Assembly: GCF_002019735.1 (NCBI RefSeq)
Contig: NZ_KV917378.1
Location: 3,560,869-3,624,868, forward strand
DNA length: 64,000 bases
Direction: 5' to 3'
From: Salipaludibacillus agaradhaerens
GTDB taxonomy: Bacteria; Bacillota; Bacilli; Bacillales; Salisediminibacteriaceae
This document shows, one piece after another, positions 8,766 to 19,911 of the stretch (within the stretch, counting starts at the first letter, position 1; every line of letters begins with the position of its first letter). The position numbers were made by a program, and so were the translations under genes. The notes beneath the pieces were generated by a model that did no database searches, was not told the DNA's origin, and worked only from the letters and a program-made list of their open reading frames with translations.

Positions 8766-11645
8766 ATGGCATTAGACAATATAGTTGTTAAAGGGGCTCG
8801 CTCTCACAACTTGAAAAATATCGATGTGACAATCCCGCGGAATCAGCTTGTCGTTTTAACTGGACTGTCTGGTTCCGGGAAATCGTCCCTAGCATTTGAT
8901 ACGATCTATGCAGAAGGTCAGCGTCGCTATGTAGAGTCTCTTTCTGCTTATGCCCGCCAGTTCTTAGGGCAGATGGATAAACCTGATGTTGATGCTATAG
9001 AAGGTCTCTCTCCTGCTATTTCAATCGATCAAAAAACCACGAGTAAAAACCCTCGATCAACCGTGGGGACGGTGACAGAAATTTATGACTATCTTCGTTT
9101 ACTTTTTGCCCGTGTAGGGAGGCCGATTTGTCCGCGACATCATATTGAAATCAGTTCGCAGACTGTTCAACAAATGGTCGATAGACTGGTGGAGTACCCC
9201 GAACGAACCAAAATGCAAATACTAGCCCCGATGGTCTCTGGCCGAAAAGGGACACATGTTAAGGTATTAGAAGATATTAAGAAACAGGGCTATGTACGTG
9301 TAAGAGTGAATGGTGAGATGCGTGAAGTAGCTGAGGATATCACGTTAGACAAAAATAAAAAACATAATATTGAATTAGTGATTGATCGAATAGTAATGAA
9401 AGAGGGAATTGAATCTCGACTCACTGATTCTATGGAAACAGCGCTAAATTTAGCTGATGGTCGCGTTATCGTCGATGTCATCGGTGAAGAAGAACTATTA
9501 TTTAGTCAAAAACACGCCTGCCCTCATTGTGGATTTTCCGTCGGTGAGTTAGAACCTCGTATGTTTTCATTTAACAGCCCATTTGGTGCGTGTACATCGT
9601 GTGATGGATTAGGGCATAAGCTTGAGGTGGACCTTGAACTAGTTATTCCCGACCCTTCCCTAAGTTTAAAAGAAGATGCTATTATTCCTTGGAAGCCGGT
9701 AAGTTCCAGCTACTACCCATCATTACTTAAAAGCGTATGTGATCATTTTGGGATTGATATGGATGTCCCTGTGGAAAAGCTACCTAAAGAGCAAATGGAC
9801 AAAATCTTATATGGTAGCGGGAGTGAAAAAATCTATTTCCGATACGAAAATGAGTTTGGTCGCGTAAGAGAAAAAGAGATTTATTTTGAAGGTGTTTTAG
9901 AGAATATTTCTCGCCGTTATCATGAGACAGGATCGGATTATATTCGTGAACAAATGGAAGGGTACATGACCCAAAAGCCTTGCCCAACATGTAAAGGCAA
10001 TAGACTAACAAAAGAAGCATTGTCTGTTAAGATTAATGAACGTCATATTGGGCAAGTAACGAATCTTTCAATTACTGAAGCGAAAGCATTTATTGAGAAT
10101 CTCAGCTTAACTAATAAAGAAATGGCCATTGCTAAGATGATTTTACGAGAAATTGAAGAAAGACTAGGCTTTTTAATTAACGTAGGACTTGACTATCTAT
10201 CACTTTCTCGTGCGGCTGGCACACTTTCTGGTGGAGAAGCTCAGCGTATCAGACTGGCTACACAAATCGGATCATCATTAATGGGAGTACTCTATATCCT
10301 TGATGAGCCTTCAATTGGGCTTCATCAAAGAGATAACCATCGGCTTATAAAGACGCTAGAACGAATGCGTGATTTAGGGAATACACTAATCGTTGTTGAA
10401 CATGATGAGGACACGATGATGGCTGCAGATTATTTAATAGATGTTGGACCAGGTGCTGGGGCTCATGGAGGAGAAATTTGTTCAACAGGCACACCAGAAG
10501 AAGTGATGAAAGATCCCCATTCGTTAACAGGGCAATACTTATCAGGAGACAAATTTATCCCCTTGCCTGTGGAAAGGCGTCAGCCTGACGGAAGGAAGAT
10601 ACAGATAAAAGGGGCAGAAGAGAATAACCTTAAAAACACAAATGTGACTCTTCCACTAGGGGTGTTAATAGCTGTTACAGGTGTATCAGGCTCAGGAAAA
10701 AGTACCCTCATTAACGATATTTTGTACAAATCGTTGGCACAAAAATTGACTACTGCTAAAACGAAGCCTGGTAAAGTAAAAACTGTTGAGGGAATTGAAC
10801 AATTGGAGAAAGTTGTTGACATTAACCAATCCCCGATCGGCAGAACACCGCGATCAAATCCAGCAACTTATACGGGCGTTTTTGACGATATACGAGATAT
10901 GTTTGCCATGACAAATGAAGCGAAGGTGAGAGGGTATAAAAAAGGGCGTTTCAGCTTTAATGTGAAAGGCGGGCGGTGTGAAGCTTGCCGAGGTGATGGC
11001 ATTATAAAAATTGAGATGCATTTTCTCCCAGACGTTTATGTGCCATGTGAAGAGTGTCAAGGCAAACGCTATAACCGTGAAACGTTAGAGGTGACCTACA
11101 AAGGTAAAAATATTTCTGATGTTTTAGCGATGACGGTAGAGGAGTCGTTAGACTTTTTTGAAAATATTCCTCGTATTAAGCGAAAAGTCCAAACACTTTA
11201 TGATGTAGGCCTTGGCTATATGAAACTTGGACAGCCTGCTACAACCTTATCAGGAGGGGAAGCGCAGCGTGTTAAACTGGCTTCCCAACTGCACCGGCGT
11301 TCTAATGGAAAGACTTTTTATATTTTAGACGAACCAACCACGGGGTTACATGTGGCTGATATTGATCGCTTATTGAAAGTGCTCCAGCGCCTTGTAGATA
11401 ACGGGGATACAGTGCTTGTTATTGAGCATAATTTAGATGTGATTAAAACAGTGGATCACATTATTGACCTTGGACCAGAAGGTGGAGATAAAGGTGGAAC
11501 CTTAGTAGCACAAGGGACGCCTGAAGAAGTAGCTAAAGTGAAAGGATCCTATACAGGCGAATTTTTAAAGCCGGTACTCGAACGGGAACGGGCTAGAATG
11601 TCAGAAAGAATGAAGGAAAAAGAGCAGGCTGGATCCGCTTCATAA
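8766..11645 (+). CDS. uvrA: Excinuclease ABC subunit A
   Basis: UvrA is the dimeric ABC-type ATPase that finds DNA damage and loads UvrB. Two ABC modules are visible ([12 protein letters not shown] and [11 protein letters not shown] Walker A motifs; LSGGEAQR signatures twice), along with zinc-finger cysteines (CPHCGF...CTSCDG and CEACRGDG...CEECQG). The ATG at 8766 is preferred because family members begin MAx-D-x-I-x-V-KGA. A GTG at 8754, overlapping the uvrB stop, would add four residues and cannot be excluded. The product is 959 aa, the usual size. Confidence 0.98.
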   Translation: MALDNIVVKGARSHNLKNIDVTIPRNQLVVLTGLSGSGKSSLAFDTIYAEGQRRYVESLSAYARQFLGQMDKPDVDAIEGLSPAISIDQKTTSKNPRSTVGTVTEIYDYLRLLFARVGRPICPRHHIEISSQTVQQMVDRLVEYPERTKMQILAPMVSGRKGTHVKVLEDIKKQGYVRVRVNGEMREVAEDITLDKNKKHNIELVIDRIVMKEGIESRLTDSMETALNLADGRVIVDVIGEEELLFSQKHACPHCGFSVGELEPRMFSFNSPFGACTSCDGLGHKLEVDLELVIPDPSLSLKEDAIIPWKPVSSSYYPSLLKSVCDHFGIDMDVPVEKLPKEQMDKILYGSGSEKIYFRYENEFGRVREKEIYFEGVLENISRRYHETGSDYIREQMEGYMTQKPCPTCKGNRLTKEALSVKINERHIGQVTNLSITEAKAFIENLSLTNKEMAIAKMILREIEERLGFLINVGLDYLSLSRAAGTLSGGEAQRIRLATQIGSSLMGVLYILDEPSIGLHQRDNHRLIKTLERMRDLGNTLIVVEHDEDTMMAADYLIDVGPGAGAHGGEICSTGTPEEVMKDPHSLTGQYLSGDKFIPLPVERRQPDGRKIQIKGAEENNLKNTNVTLPLGVLIAVTGVSGSGKSTLINDILYKSLAQKLTTAKTKPGKVKTVEGIEQLEKVVDINQSPIGRTPRSNPATYTGVFDDIRDMFAMTNEAKVRGYKKGRFSFNVKGGRCEACRGDGIIKIEMHFLPDVYVPCEECQGKRYNRETLEVTYKGKNISDVLAMTVEESLDFFENIPRIKRKVQTLYDVGLGYMKLGQPATTLSGGEAQRVKLASQLHRRSNGKTFYILDEPTTGLHVADIDRLLKVLQRLVDNGDTVLVIEHNLDVIKTVDHIIDLGPEGGDKGGTLVAQGTPEEVAKVKGSYTGEFLKPVLERERARMSERMKEKEQAGSAS

Positions 11646-11650
11646 CGAGT

Positions 11651-11685
11651 CCCTGGATACATAATGTATCCAGGGGTTCCTTTTA
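11651..11685 (+). terminator. Terminator of the uvrBA operon
   Basis: CCCTGGATACAT (11651-11662) and ATGTATCCAGGG (11664-11675) form a perfect 12-bp stem, followed by GTTCCTTTTA. Confidence 0.85.
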
Positions 11686-11805
11686 TGACAGTTGCAAAAC
11701 GACTAATGGTGTTTTTTAGTGTTAACTTTAGTAATATGACTTTATAATAGAAAGTGAAGAGGGTAAATACCTTATATGGCCAAAGCCTACCTATATATAC
11801 GATAT

Positions 11806-11930
11806 ATCACAGATCACCGTCTGTAAAACTCTGCTCAAAATAGAGAGGTGGTAGTAGACGCTAAGTCATGATTGACTCAACGTCCAATGAGTGGAAGAAG
11901 AAAAAAAAGCTCACTGATGAAAGGTTTGAT
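11806..11930 (+). repeat. Dispersed intergenic repeat, copy B
   Basis: This copy begins ATCACAGATCACCGTCTGT and ends near GCTCACTGATGAAAGG. It has the same left and right landmarks as copy A with a degenerate 3' hairpin. CGTCT near the left end pairs with AGACG at ~11857-11861. It fills most of the uvrA-yvlB gap; nothing else is visible there. Confidence 0.65.
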
Positions 11931-12001
11931 ATGTTTGCCTTTTGAAACCTCAACCTCTATTATGACGTAAATTATGATTAATAATAAAAGGAGGAATTCC
12001 C

Positions 12002-13168
12002 ATGCATGAAGAGAGAAAAATGATACTAAAGATGATTGAAGACGGGAAAATTTCAGCTGAGGAAGGGTTACAGCTCTTAAATGCATTAAAGGAAAATGGT
12101 AAGAGTGATGCCACACCAGAGCGGTCGAAAGGGGACGAACAAGCTAGAGGGCCTCATAGTGAGACCATGGACAGCGAAAAGGAGACAACGAAAAAACAGA
12201 CGGATTATTATATGACGAAAGATGTTAAGTGGGATAAAGAAGGCTATCGTCGGTCTCAAGAAAAAACCTCTTCTTTTGCTACGAAATTTTCAGAGTTTAT
12301 CGATGAAGCGGTTCATAAAATAAAGGAAGTAGATTTAGATTTTAATTTTGGGTCATCTGTTGACGTCCATCATATCTTTCAGCATCGCGATGCGCCTGTA
12401 AAGGATGTTGATATTCGTATAGAGAATGGGAATATTACCCTTCTTCCTTGGGGAGAAGAGGATATACGAGTGGAATGTCATGTGAAAGTGTATAAGGTAC
12501 GAGATACGGAAGAAGCACGACGACAATTTTTAAACGATGTGACGTTTGATTATAATGATGAAAAACTTAAGCTAGAATCTCGTAAAAAATCGATGAAAGT
12601 TAACACGATGATATATGTACCAAAAAAAGAACTGGAAAAAATCAAACTTTATGCGTTTAACGGCAAAATTGCAGGGGAAAATGTGGCAGTAAGGAGTATT
12701 GATAGTCGTACAGTCAACGGCAAAATCACGTTTAACGAGCTAAATGCTGAGAGTGTGCAGTTAGAAACGGTTAATGGCACGGTTTCACTTGATCACTTAA
12801 ATGCAGGACAATGCGATGTCAAAACAATGAATGGAACGGTTGCTCTCAAGACCGTAAGAGGAGATTTAGAAGCTGAAACACTTAATGGAACCATTCATTA
12901 TACCCTTCTAAAGACATCAGATGCCAGAGCATATATTAAAACCACTACTGGCAGTGTGAATGTGCATCTACCTGAGAATATTAAGGCAGAGGGAGAATTA
13001 AAGTCTTCTGTTGGAGGCATTAAATGTGATTTGCCAGCTATGTCAGTTATAGATGAAAAGAAAGAATTTGCGAGCAAAAAGATGTCTTTCCTCTCAAATA
13101 AACAGGCAGAAGCGAGCTTTTACATTGAGGCAGAAGCAGCTACAGGTACCATCTCTGTTCATAATTAA
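12002..13168 (+). CDS. yvlB: DUF4097-type protein, YvlB-like
   Basis: This protein combines a short N-terminal helical SHOCT-like segment (ERKMILKMIEDGKISAEEG, residues ~4-30), a charged linker and a C-terminal beta-helix-like DUF4097 adhesin domain (~130-385) with repeated TVNG/TMNG/TLNG turns. Relatives (YvlB, and LiaX in enterococci) take part in envelope-stress and antimicrobial-peptide responses; the biochemical role is not defined. Its start is well supported by AAAAGGAGG. It is followed directly by PspC and YvlD genes, the same trio as in B. subtilis upstream of hprK. Confidence 0.88.
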   Translation: MHEERKMILKMIEDGKISAEEGLQLLNALKENGKSDATPERSKGDEQARGPHSETMDSEKETTKKQTDYYMTKDVKWDKEGYRRSQEKTSSFATKFSEFIDEAVHKIKEVDLDFNFGSSVDVHHIFQHRDAPVKDVDIRIENGNITLLPWGEEDIRVECHVKVYKVRDTEEARRQFLNDVTFDYNDEKLKLESRKKSMKVNTMIYVPKKELEKIKLYAFNGKIAGENVAVRSIDSRTVNGKITFNELNAESVQLETVNGTVSLDHLNAGQCDVKTMNGTVALKTVRGDLEAETLNGTIHYTLLKTSDARAYIKTTTGSVNVHLPENIKAEGELKSSVGGIKCDLPAMSVIDEKKEFASKKMSFLSNKQAEASFYIEAEAATGTISVHN

Positions 13169-13195
13169 CTAAGTGTCAAAGGAGAGAAGTAGAAG

Positions 13196-13390
13196 ATGAA
13201 GCGCTTATATCGAACGAGTCATGACCGTAAACTTGCAGGAATATGTGGAGGATTAGGGCACTATTTTAATATTGATCCTACGATCGTCAGAATTGTATTA
13301 TTGCTTCTCATCATTCCATTTAATGTGGGGATTTTTTTAGCCTATATTATCGGGATATTTGTTATCCCAGATGAAATGGATGTGTCATAA
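13196..13390 (+). CDS. yvlC: PspC-domain small membrane protein, YvlC-like
   Basis: This is a 64-aa protein with the PspC pattern: a basic N-terminus (RLYRTSHDRKLAGICGGLGHYF), then IDPTIVRI and one long hydrophobic segment (~38-58). PspC domain proteins act in envelope stress in other bacteria. It starts 27 bp after yvlB with a good ribosome binding site (AAAGGAGAG), so it is cotranscribed. Confidence 0.88.
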   Translation: MKRLYRTSHDRKLAGICGGLGHYFNIDPTIVRIVLLLLIIPFNVGIFLAYIIGIFVIPDEMDVS

Positions 13391-13392
13391 GA

Positions 13393-13749
13393 ATGGGGTG
13401 GCTTCTCCAAATTATCGTAAACGCAGCGGTTCTTCTTATTATCGCTCATTTTTTTCAAGGTGTAGAAGTAGCAGGCATTTCCTCAGCAATAGTAGCAAGT
13501 GTTATCCTAGCTATCGTTAATTTAATCGTGAAACCGATCTTAGTCGTCTTGACTTTGCCCGTTACTGTTATGTCTCTCGGCTTATTCCTATTCGTTATTA
13601 ATGCCGTCACATTGATGCTTACTGCCTCTATTATGGGAAGTAGTTTTGTCATCGAAGGATTTGGTTTAGCCATTGTTGTAGCGATCATTTTCGCCATTCT
13701 CAGTGCGCTTATTCACTCATTTGTCGTGGATCCCTTTACAAAAAGATAA
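13393..13749 (+). CDS. yvlD: Phage holin superfamily IV-like membrane protein, YvlD-like
   Basis: This is a 118-aa protein with four predicted membrane segments and the family pattern IVNLIVKPILVVLTLPVTVMSLGLF in the middle (quoted in parts: IVNLIVKPIL, LTLPVTVMSLGLF). The family name comes from distant similarity to holins and does not imply lysis. Its ATG lies two bases after the yvlC stop with no strong ribosome binding site, which suggests translational coupling. Confidence 0.87.
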   Translation: MGWLLQIIVNAAVLLIIAHFFQGVEVAGISSAIVASVILAIVNLIVKPILVVLTLPVTVMSLGLFLFVINAVTLMLTASIMGSSFVIEGFGLAIVVAIIFAILSALIHSFVVDPFTKR

Positions 13750-13753
13750 CTCT

Positions 13754-13799
13754 AAAGACTCCGTTTGATTAAGATTCAACAGTCAAACGGAGTCTTTTA
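13754..13799 (+). terminator. Terminator of the yvlBCD operon
   Basis: AAAGACTCCGTTTGA (13754-13768) pairs perfectly with TCAAACGGAGTCTTT (13783-13797); the U-run is within the 3' arm. Confidence 0.88.
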
Positions 13800-13871
13800 G
13801 TATCAATTTATTTGCACGACTTATTTTAATTCTCAAGTGCCACAGCCATAGTCCATAGTAGTGTCAAAGTG

Positions 13872-13889
13872 ATACGCTGAATAGCGTAT
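13872..13889. repeat. Small perfect palindromic hairpin upstream of hprK
   Basis: ATACGCT-GAAT-AGCGTAT forms a 7-bp stem with a 4-base loop. No T-run follows. It could be an operator or a chance palindrome. Confidence 0.3.
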
Positions 13890-13960
13890 TCAATAGGATT
13901 ATGCACCTGGCGGCTAACCGTCTAAGATAAAATAATCTACTTTAAATTCAAGTTGATGTT

Positions 13961-13993
13961 TTGCAAACGGATAGATGATGGGTATGCTAAAAT
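13961..13993 (+). promoter_or_regulatory. Possible hprK promoter
   Basis: TTGCAA (13961-13966) is followed 16 bp later by TATGCT (13983-13988), which runs into TAAAAT. Confidence 0.4.
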
Positions 13994-14042
13994 AAACGTA
14001 GTGACTAAATAGATGCCATCAACTAGAAGGAGGCGCTTTTCT

Positions 14043-14981
14043 ATGGGAGAAGTGACAGCGAAAGATTTAATCAAAGAATTCAAATTTAAACTGTTAAATA
14101 ATGAAGAAGCAGTAGCGTTTCGACCAGTAACAACAAGTGATATATCACGGCCTGGTATGGAAATGGCCGGATATTTTACATACTATCCGGCTAAACGGAT
14201 TCAATTGTTAGGTAAAACAGAAATGTCGTTCTATGATGAATTAGATGAAGAGGCGAAAATTGATAGGATGGAAGGGCTATGTACATATGATACACCTGCA
14301 ATCATTCTTTCAAGAGGAATGGAAGCGCCTGAAAACCTCATTGAAGCGGCAGATAGAGTGGGAGTCCCTGTTCTTTCCTCTCCAATGACGACAACACGCT
14401 TGAGTAGTCAATTGACAACATTTTTAGAAAGCCGCTTAGCACCGATGACAGCAGTACATGGCGTGTTAATTGATATTTATGGCATAGGTGTTCTCATTAC
14501 TGGATCAAGTGGAGTAGGAAAAAGTGAAACGGCGTTGGATCTTGTTAGAAGGGGACATCGCCTCGTGGCAGATGATTCTGTAGAGATTAGAGAGGAACAT
14601 GATAATGTTCTTGTAGGAAGAGCTCCTGAATTGATTAAACACTTGTTAGAGATTCGTGGACTTGGGATTATCAACGTTATGACACTTTTTGGTGCAGGGT
14701 CTGTTAGGAACTTCAAGCGAATCGGATTAACGATAGACTTAGAAATATGGGATCAAAAAAAACAATACGATCGTCTTGGATTAGATGAAGAAACAATTAA
14801 AATTTTTGATACTGACTTACCTAAAATAACACTCCCTGTGAGACCTGGGCGAAATTTAGCTGTTATTATAGAAGTAGCAGCGATGAATTTTCGCTTGAAA
14901 CGGATGGGGATTAATGCAGCAGAACAGTTCTCTGAACGGCTTAATCATGTTATTGAAGAAAGTGACAGAGAAGAGTATTAA
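14043..14981 (+). CDS. hprK: HPr kinase/phosphorylase
   Basis: HprK phosphorylates and dephosphorylates Ser46 of HPr and Crh in response to fructose-1,6-bisphosphate and phosphate, thereby driving CcpA-dependent catabolite control. The N-terminal domain is followed by a P-loop (GSSGVGKSE, residues ~152-160) and the HprK signature [15 protein letters not shown]. The 312 aa length matches the family. The ATG at 14043 is chosen over 14013 because AGAAGGAGG (14025-14033) is placed correctly for it. Its substrate Crh is encoded in the same window (31985). Confidence 0.97.
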   Translation: MGEVTAKDLIKEFKFKLLNNEEAVAFRPVTTSDISRPGMEMAGYFTYYPAKRIQLLGKTEMSFYDELDEEAKIDRMEGLCTYDTPAIILSRGMEAPENLIEAADRVGVPVLSSPMTTTRLSSQLTTFLESRLAPMTAVHGVLIDIYGIGVLITGSSGVGKSETALDLVRRGHRLVADDSVEIREEHDNVLVGRAPELIKHLLEIRGLGIINVMTLFGAGSVRNFKRIGLTIDLEIWDQKKQYDRLGLDEETIKIFDTDLPKITLPVRPGRNLAVIIEVAAMNFRLKRMGINAAEQFSERLNHVIEESDREEY

Positions 14982-15236
14982 TGACAAGGGAACTTTTCAT
15001 AATTAAAACGGTTCACTTGTGAAAGAAAAGCTTTATTTTTATTTGAAGGTATTTTCTTCAACTATTTTTCACATGTATGATACATTATAAAATGAATGGA
15101 CAGTTGGCTGGCCTGCTGTCCTTGAAAATTTGGTCATAAAGGTATCACGGTCATTCTATGTTATTTACTTGTTCCATACAGAAGTGTGGCGTTATATAAC
15201 ATAGACATAGCTATTATAAGAAAAAGAGGTGTACAT

Positions 15237-16106
15237 ATGTTTATCGGAACGATCCAACCGTTGAATCCAGTTGCATTTGAACTTGGGCCCTTCACTGTTT
15301 ATTGGTACGGTTTATTAATTGGGCTTGGAGCTTTTATCGGTTACCTCATTGCTAATCGTGAGGCGAAGAAGCGGGGTATGCCTGCCGATATGTTTGCTGA
15401 TTTGCTCCTTTTCGCATTACCGGCGGCTATTGTAGGCGCTAGAATTTATTATGTCATTTTCCGTTGGGAGCAATTTGCGGAAAATCCGGTGCGGGTTTTT
15501 TATATTTGGGAAGGTGGTCTGGCCATTCATGGCGGATTAATAGGCGCTCTATTAACAGCCTATATCTATGCGAGAATAAAAGGCTTATCTTTTTGGAAGA
15601 TTGCAGATATTGCTGCACCGAGTATCATTTTAGGGCAGGCTATTGGGCGCTGGGGTAATTTTGTGAATCAGGAAGTTTACGGTGGTGAGGTATCTAGAAG
15701 TTTTTTAGAGAACTTAATGCTTCCAGACTTCATTATTAATCAAATGTATATACAAGGTGCTTATCATCATCCGACATTTCTATATGAATCTGTCTGGAAT
15801 ATTATCGGTTTTATACTCTTGCTCTGGTTACGTCGTGTTAACTTACGTCGTGGGGAATTATTCATCTCGTACGCTATATGGTATTCAGTAGGACGATTCT
15901 TTATCGAAGGTATTAGAACTGATAATTTACTGATTTTAGACGTGATAAGAACTGCTCAAATCGTTTCTATAATCACGGTGATCGGAGGTATTATTATTCT
16001 TATATACCGCCGAAAAACTGGGTTGTCAGCCCCGCGTTATTTAGATGATGGAACTACTTCTAAATCAAATAAACAAAAACGAAGTAAACCGAAGAAAAAG
16101 AAGTAA
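15237..16106 (+). CDS. lgt: Prolipoprotein diacylglyceryl transferase
   Basis: Lgt transfers a diacylglyceryl group from phosphatidylglycerol to the lipobox cysteine of prolipoproteins in the membrane. Seven membrane segments and the signatures HGGLIGA and [10 protein letters not shown] are visible. The C-terminus carries a short Lys-rich tail. The ATG at 15237 (after AAAGAGGTG) gives the standard N-terminus of 289 aa; an upstream GTG at 15186 lacks family support. The hprK-lgt pairing is conserved in Firmicutes. Confidence 0.97.
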   Translation: MFIGTIQPLNPVAFELGPFTVYWYGLLIGLGAFIGYLIANREAKKRGMPADMFADLLLFALPAAIVGARIYYVIFRWEQFAENPVRVFYIWEGGLAIHGGLIGALLTAYIYARIKGLSFWKIADIAAPSIILGQAIGRWGNFVNQEVYGGEVSRSFLENLMLPDFIINQMYIQGAYHHPTFLYESVWNIIGFILLLWLRRVNLRRGELFISYAIWYSVGRFFIEGIRTDNLLILDVIRTAQIVSIITVIGGIIILIYRRKTGLSAPRYLDDGTTSKSNKQKRSKPKKKK

Positions 16107-16142
16107 CAGATTTGCTATGTCAACAGAAGGGGGGCCAGCCGG

Positions 16143-17111
16143 ATGAAAACATTAAAAAATGGTTTGAAGAGCGGTCTTCTGACGACATGGAAACTTGGGA
16201 AAATTATCTTTCCTGTCACATTGATTGTCACCATACTTGGCCATACAGTGGTGATGGATTGGTTAACAAAACTACTATCTCCTTTTATGGGATGGATCGG
16301 TTTAACTGGTGAAGCCGCTATTCCAATTGTTTTAGGGAATGTGCTCAATTTGTATGCAGGTATAGGCGCCATGTTGACAATGGATTTAACGGTGAAACAA
16401 GTTTTCATTCTAGCTGTGATGCTTTCATTTTCCCATAATCTCTTCATTGAATCAGCTGTGGCCAAACAAGTGGGTTTAAAAGTATCGATTGTATTATTAG
16501 TTCGTCTTGGACTTGCTTTTATATCTGCGTGGCTTATTCACTTGTTTTGGCAAGGCGGTGAAGAGAAAGCGACGTACGGTTTTATACCAGCCAGTGGATC
16601 AGAAACGATTGAAGGGTACGGTTATATTATCCTACATGGAATAGAGAGTGCTCTATTCGGAATTGGTCAACTTGCCATAATTGTGATTCCTATTATGCTT
16701 TTTATTCAAATAATGAAAGATTTACAGTGGCTGCCTGTTTTTTCAAAATGGATGAGTCCATTTACAAAGCTGCTTGGTGTCAAACCTAATACAGCGACAA
16801 CGTTGGCGTCTGGATTAGTGTTTGGATTAGCGTACGGTGCAGGGGTTATGATTCAGGCGGTTAAAGAGGACGGGGTAAGTAAAAAGGATCTCTATCTCGT
16901 GTTTATTTTTTTAGTAGCATGTCATGCTGTTATTGAGGATACTCTTATTTTTGCACCATTAGGTATCCCGCTTTGGCCGTTACTTGCCGTTCGCCTTATC
17001 GTAGCTACTTTGTTGACAGTGACGGTTGCTTTTGTGTGGAACAGACTCGAAAAAAAGAAGTTAAAACACGAAGAGCAATCAGCTATCTCTTATTCTCATC
17101 GTTCGTCATAA
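16143..17111 (+). CDS. yvoD: Nucleoside-recognition (Gate) domain membrane protein, YvoD-like
   Basis: This is a 322-aa polytopic membrane protein with two Gate/nucleoside-recognition-like regions (residues ~20-140 and ~165-300), as found in spore proteins such as SpoIIIAE-linked SpmA/SpmB and in YvoD. No transported substrate is known. It follows lgt by 36 bp with a strong AAGGGGGG ribosome binding site and precedes ppaX, the B. subtilis order. Confidence 0.82.
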   Translation: MKTLKNGLKSGLLTTWKLGKIIFPVTLIVTILGHTVVMDWLTKLLSPFMGWIGLTGEAAIPIVLGNVLNLYAGIGAMLTMDLTVKQVFILAVMLSFSHNLFIESAVAKQVGLKVSIVLLVRLGLAFISAWLIHLFWQGGEEKATYGFIPASGSETIEGYGYIILHGIESALFGIGQLAIIVIPIMLFIQIMKDLQWLPVFSKWMSPFTKLLGVKPNTATTLASGLVFGLAYGAGVMIQAVKEDGVSKKDLYLVFIFLVACHAVIEDTLIFAPLGIPLWPLLAVRLIVATLLTVTVAFVWNRLEKKKLKHEEQSAISYSHRSS

Positions 17112-17143
17112 GCTAGCTTTGAATTATGAAAGGATGTTAACGT

Positions 17144-17806
17144 ATGGTACAACGCAAAAGCATAAATACAGTCTTATTTGATCTCGACGGTACATTAATC
17201 AATACCATTGATTTAATAATTGCTTCGTTTCTTCACACGATGGATACTTATTACCCGGGGCAATACACACGAGATGATGTAATTTCGTTTATTGGTCCTC
17301 CCCTTTCTGAAACCTTTTCTAAACTTGATCATAGTAAATTAGATGAGATGACGACCACCTATCGCACGTTCAACCATGCACAACATGATGCGCTTGTAAA
17401 AAAATATGAAGGTGTTTCAGAAACACTAGTCGCATTAAGAAATGAAGGCTATAAGATGGCGATTGTGACCACGAAGCGACGAGATACGGCGATACGTGGT
17501 TTAGAGCTCATGGAATTAGATCAATTCTTCGACGTTATTATTTCATTGGATGAAGTAGAGAAATATAAACCGGATCCAGAGCCATTATTAAAAGCGTTAA
17601 GAGCCCTTAAAGCAACACCAGATCAAGCCATAATGGTAGGGGATAGCGAGCATGATATTCTCGGTGGCAAAAATACTGGAACAAAAACTGCAGGTGTCGC
17701 TTGGAGTGTTAAAGGAAGCGACCATTTAGCATCTTTTGAGCCGGATATTATGCTCAACAACATGACGGATTTACTGACATATTTAGAAGTAACGTCGTCT
17801 AAATAA
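17144..17806 (+). CDS. ppaX: Pyrophosphatase PpaX (HAD family)
   Basis: PpaX hydrolyses the pyrophosphate released when HprK uses inorganic phosphate for HPr dephosphorylation. HAD motifs are clear: FDLDGT (Asp13 nucleophile, Asp15), a Thr in VTTKRRDT, Lys in KPDPEP and GDSEHD. The 220 aa length is typical. Phosphoglycolate phosphatase would be the other annotation for this subfamily, but the hprK neighbourhood supports PpaX. Confidence 0.9.
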   Translation: MVQRKSINTVLFDLDGTLINTIDLIIASFLHTMDTYYPGQYTRDDVISFIGPPLSETFSKLDHSKLDEMTTTYRTFNHAQHDALVKKYEGVSETLVALRNEGYKMAIVTTKRRDTAIRGLELMELDQFFDVIISLDEVEKYKPDPEPLLKALRALKATPDQAIMVGDSEHDILGGKNTGTKTAGVAWSVKGSDHLASFEPDIMLNNMTDLLTYLEVTSSK

Positions 17807-17834
17807 TCCATACAAGTTAGGCAGGTGGGGGGCT

Positions 17835-18335
17835 ATGGGCAGAAAAACAGAGCGTTACCCTGTCAGTGAGGCGAACTCATTGTGGCAAGTTTATAAAACA
17901 GTGCCTTTTTTTAAAGTAGTAAAGAATTTTATTGTCATACAAGTGGCACGATATACACCTTTTCTTGGAGTTAAGAACTGGTTATATCGAACTTTTTTAC
18001 GTATGGAAGTAGGGGACAAAGCAGCTGTCGCGTTAATGGTGATGATGGATGTAATGTTTCCTGAAAAAATTACGATAGGTAAAAACTCGGTCATTGGGTA
18101 CAACACGACCATTTTGGCCCATGAATATTTAATTAAAGAATATCGGCTTGGACGTGTCACGATTGGAAATAATGTCATGATCGGAGCAAATACAACTATT
18201 CTCCCGGGGGTCACGATTGGAGATGGTGCAATCGTATCAGCAGGGACTCTTGTTCATAAAGATGTTCCACCGGGATACTTTGTTGGTGGTAATCCTATGC
18301 AACTTATAAAAGAAACAGAAGGCAGCCATGAATAA
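17835..18335 (+). CDS. yvoF: Left-handed beta-helix acyltransferase, YvoF-like
   Basis: This is a 166-aa protein with hexapeptide repeats (e.g. [47 protein letters not shown]) that form a left-handed beta-helix, as in acetyltransferases of the maltose/galactoside O-acetyltransferase group. The acceptor is unknown. The ribosome binding site AGGTGGGGGG is strong. The last codons and stop lie inside the terminator hairpin. Confidence 0.85.
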   Translation: MGRKTERYPVSEANSLWQVYKTVPFFKVVKNFIVIQVARYTPFLGVKNWLYRTFLRMEVGDKAAVALMVMMDVMFPEKITIGKNSVIGYNTTILAHEYLIKEYRLGRVTIGNNVMIGANTTILPGVTIGDGAIVSAGTLVHKDVPPGYFVGGNPMQLIKETEGSHE

Positions 18336-18359
18336 GTGATTATTCAGCTGCTTTTTTTT
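18322..18359 (+). terminator. Terminator overlapping the yvoF stop codon
   Basis: GCAGC and TGAATAA pair with TTATTCA and GCTGC across a GTGA loop (18336-18339), followed by eight T. Confidence 0.88.
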
Positions 18360-18370
18360 ATCCCCTCTTA

Positions 18371-18515
18371 AGAGGCAGTAAAATCCCCACCTGAAAACTT
18401 AAGAAGATCGAAAAGTTTAAGTGGGGGATAAACTGCCTCTAAAGGCCCGATAAGTTAAACTAACAATCCGAGGGGGATGAAGGCAAACGCCCACTGATTG
18501 AAGCTTAGATTTATA
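18371..18515 (+). repeat. Long hairpin plus dispersed repeat, copy D
   Basis: AGAGGCAGT (18371-18379) pairs perfectly with ACTGCCTCT (18432-18440), and CCCCAC (18385-18390) with GTGGGG (18421-18426). Directly after comes the right-hand module of the dispersed repeat (AACTAACAATCC..., CGCCCACTGATTGAAG). From 18516 to 18720 nothing else is visible except the hisZ ribosome binding site. Confidence 0.6.
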
Positions 18516-18720
18516 CAAAAAGGTTTATCGTTTGAAATAAGATGAGCAGTTTAAAGGAACTTTAATATTGACGTAATGCTATTTCCCTTGTAGACTACTC
18601 TTAAGGTCTTTATTACTCTATCACATTAGCGAAATAAAGTGAAGTTGTTAAAAATGATGTCTGAAATCGTCAAGTTGTTAATATACAAACTAAATGAAAG
18701 CGGAGAAGGTGAGGGACGTC

Positions 18721-19911
18721 ATGTCAAAGCTATTTATGTTCGAAAAACCGTTAGGAATGAGAGATACGCTCCCAGAGCTTTATCAACTAAAAAAACAGGT
18801 TAAAGAAGCCATCTCTAAAGAAATGGGACAATGGGGGTATGTGCCAATTGAAACACCTACCTTGGAGTTTCACGAAACGGTGGGATCAGTCTCTGCGATT
18901 CTTGATCAACAGTTATTTAAGCTGTTAGATCAACAAGGTAATACGCTTGTGCTCCGGCCTGATATGACAGCACCCATTGCAAGAATTGCGGCTTCCACCT
19001 TGAAGAGTGCTAATCGGCCATTACGTTTAACGTACGATGCACCAGTATTTCGTGCTCAACAAATCGAAGGGGGAAGACCAGCTGAATTTGAACAAGTTGG
19101 TGTTGAGCTTATCGGTGATCAGTCTAGCAGTGCTGATGCTGAGGTGATTTCCCTGATGATGGCGTCCCTTCATTGTGCAGGCGCATCTCAAAGCAAAGTT
19201 GCTATTGGTCATATCGGTTTTGTAAATGCCTTTCTAATGGAAGTACTAGGAAATGAAGCGCGTGTGAATCACTTTAGACGTTACCTATACGAAAAAAATT
19301 ATGTTGGTTTCCGAAAAGAAGTTGAACAATTGTCTCTTTCTTCAATTGATAAGCAACGGCTTTTCAAATTATTACGATTAAAAGGTGGCCCAGATATTAT
19401 TTTAGAAGCGGAAGAAATTGCTGAATCTGAGGAAGCGCTTAACGCATTGAAACAACTTAAACATTTATTTTCTATACTTAATACCTATGAATTAGAGGCA
19501 AATTTAATCGTAGATCTAAATCTTGTGATGCATATGAGTTATTATACTGGAACCGTATTTGAGGCGTATAGTGAACGACTTGGATATCCGGTAGGAAGTG
19601 GCGGACGTTATGATCATTTACTTAATGAGTTTGATCACCCTGAAGCAGCTACGGGCTTTGGGCTGAGACTTGATCGTCTAACGGAAGCGATTGGTCAAAG
19701 TGAAGTATCTATTAATCAAGATGTTTGCCTAATTTTCAGCCATGATCGCCGAAAGGAAGCGATGAAAAAAACAAAGGAACTACGTCTGCAAGGTTACTCA
19801 GTAGTGATGCAAGAGTTAAGCGGTATTAAGGATGTGGATGCGTATTCTGCTCAGTTTGAAGATGTGATCTACTTCGTTGGCACGAATGGAAAAGGGGGGA
19901 CGACTTCATGA
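18721..19911 (+). CDS. hisZ: ATP phosphoribosyltransferase regulatory subunit HisZ
   Basis: HisZ is a histidyl-tRNA-synthetase-like protein lacking aminoacylation. It pairs with the short HisG to form the first enzyme of histidine synthesis and confers feedback control. Class II synthetase-like motifs are present (MRDTLPELY at the N-terminus, [19 protein letters not shown] near the C-terminus). The ATG at 18721 gives the usual N-terminus and follows AAGGTGAGGG; an upstream ATG at 18694 has no ribosome binding site. The end overlaps hisG by 4 bp (ATGA). Confidence 0.96.
   Translation: MSKLFMFEKPLGMRDTLPELYQLKKQVKEAISKEMGQWGYVPIETPTLEFHETVGSVSAILDQQLFKLLDQQGNTLVLRPDMTAPIARIAASTLKSANRPLRLTYDAPVFRAQQIEGGRPAEFEQVGVELIGDQSSSADAEVISLMMASLHCAGASQSKVAIGHIGFVNAFLMEVLGNEARVNHFRRYLYEKNYVGFRKEVEQLSLSSIDKQRLFKLLRLKGGPDIILEAEEIAESEEALNALKQLKHLFSILNTYELEANLIVDLNLVMHMSYYTGTVFEAYSERLGYPVGSGGRYDHLLNEFDHPEAATGFGLRLDRLTEAIGQSEVSINQDVCLIFSHDRRKEAMKKTKELRLQGYSVVMQELSGIKDVDAYSAQFEDVIYFVGTNGKGGTTS

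Noticed and set aside
18441-18720. T-box or other amino-acid leader before hisZ
   Set aside because: No T-box sequence (AGGGTGGNACCGCG-like), specifier loop or his-rich leader peptide could be found.
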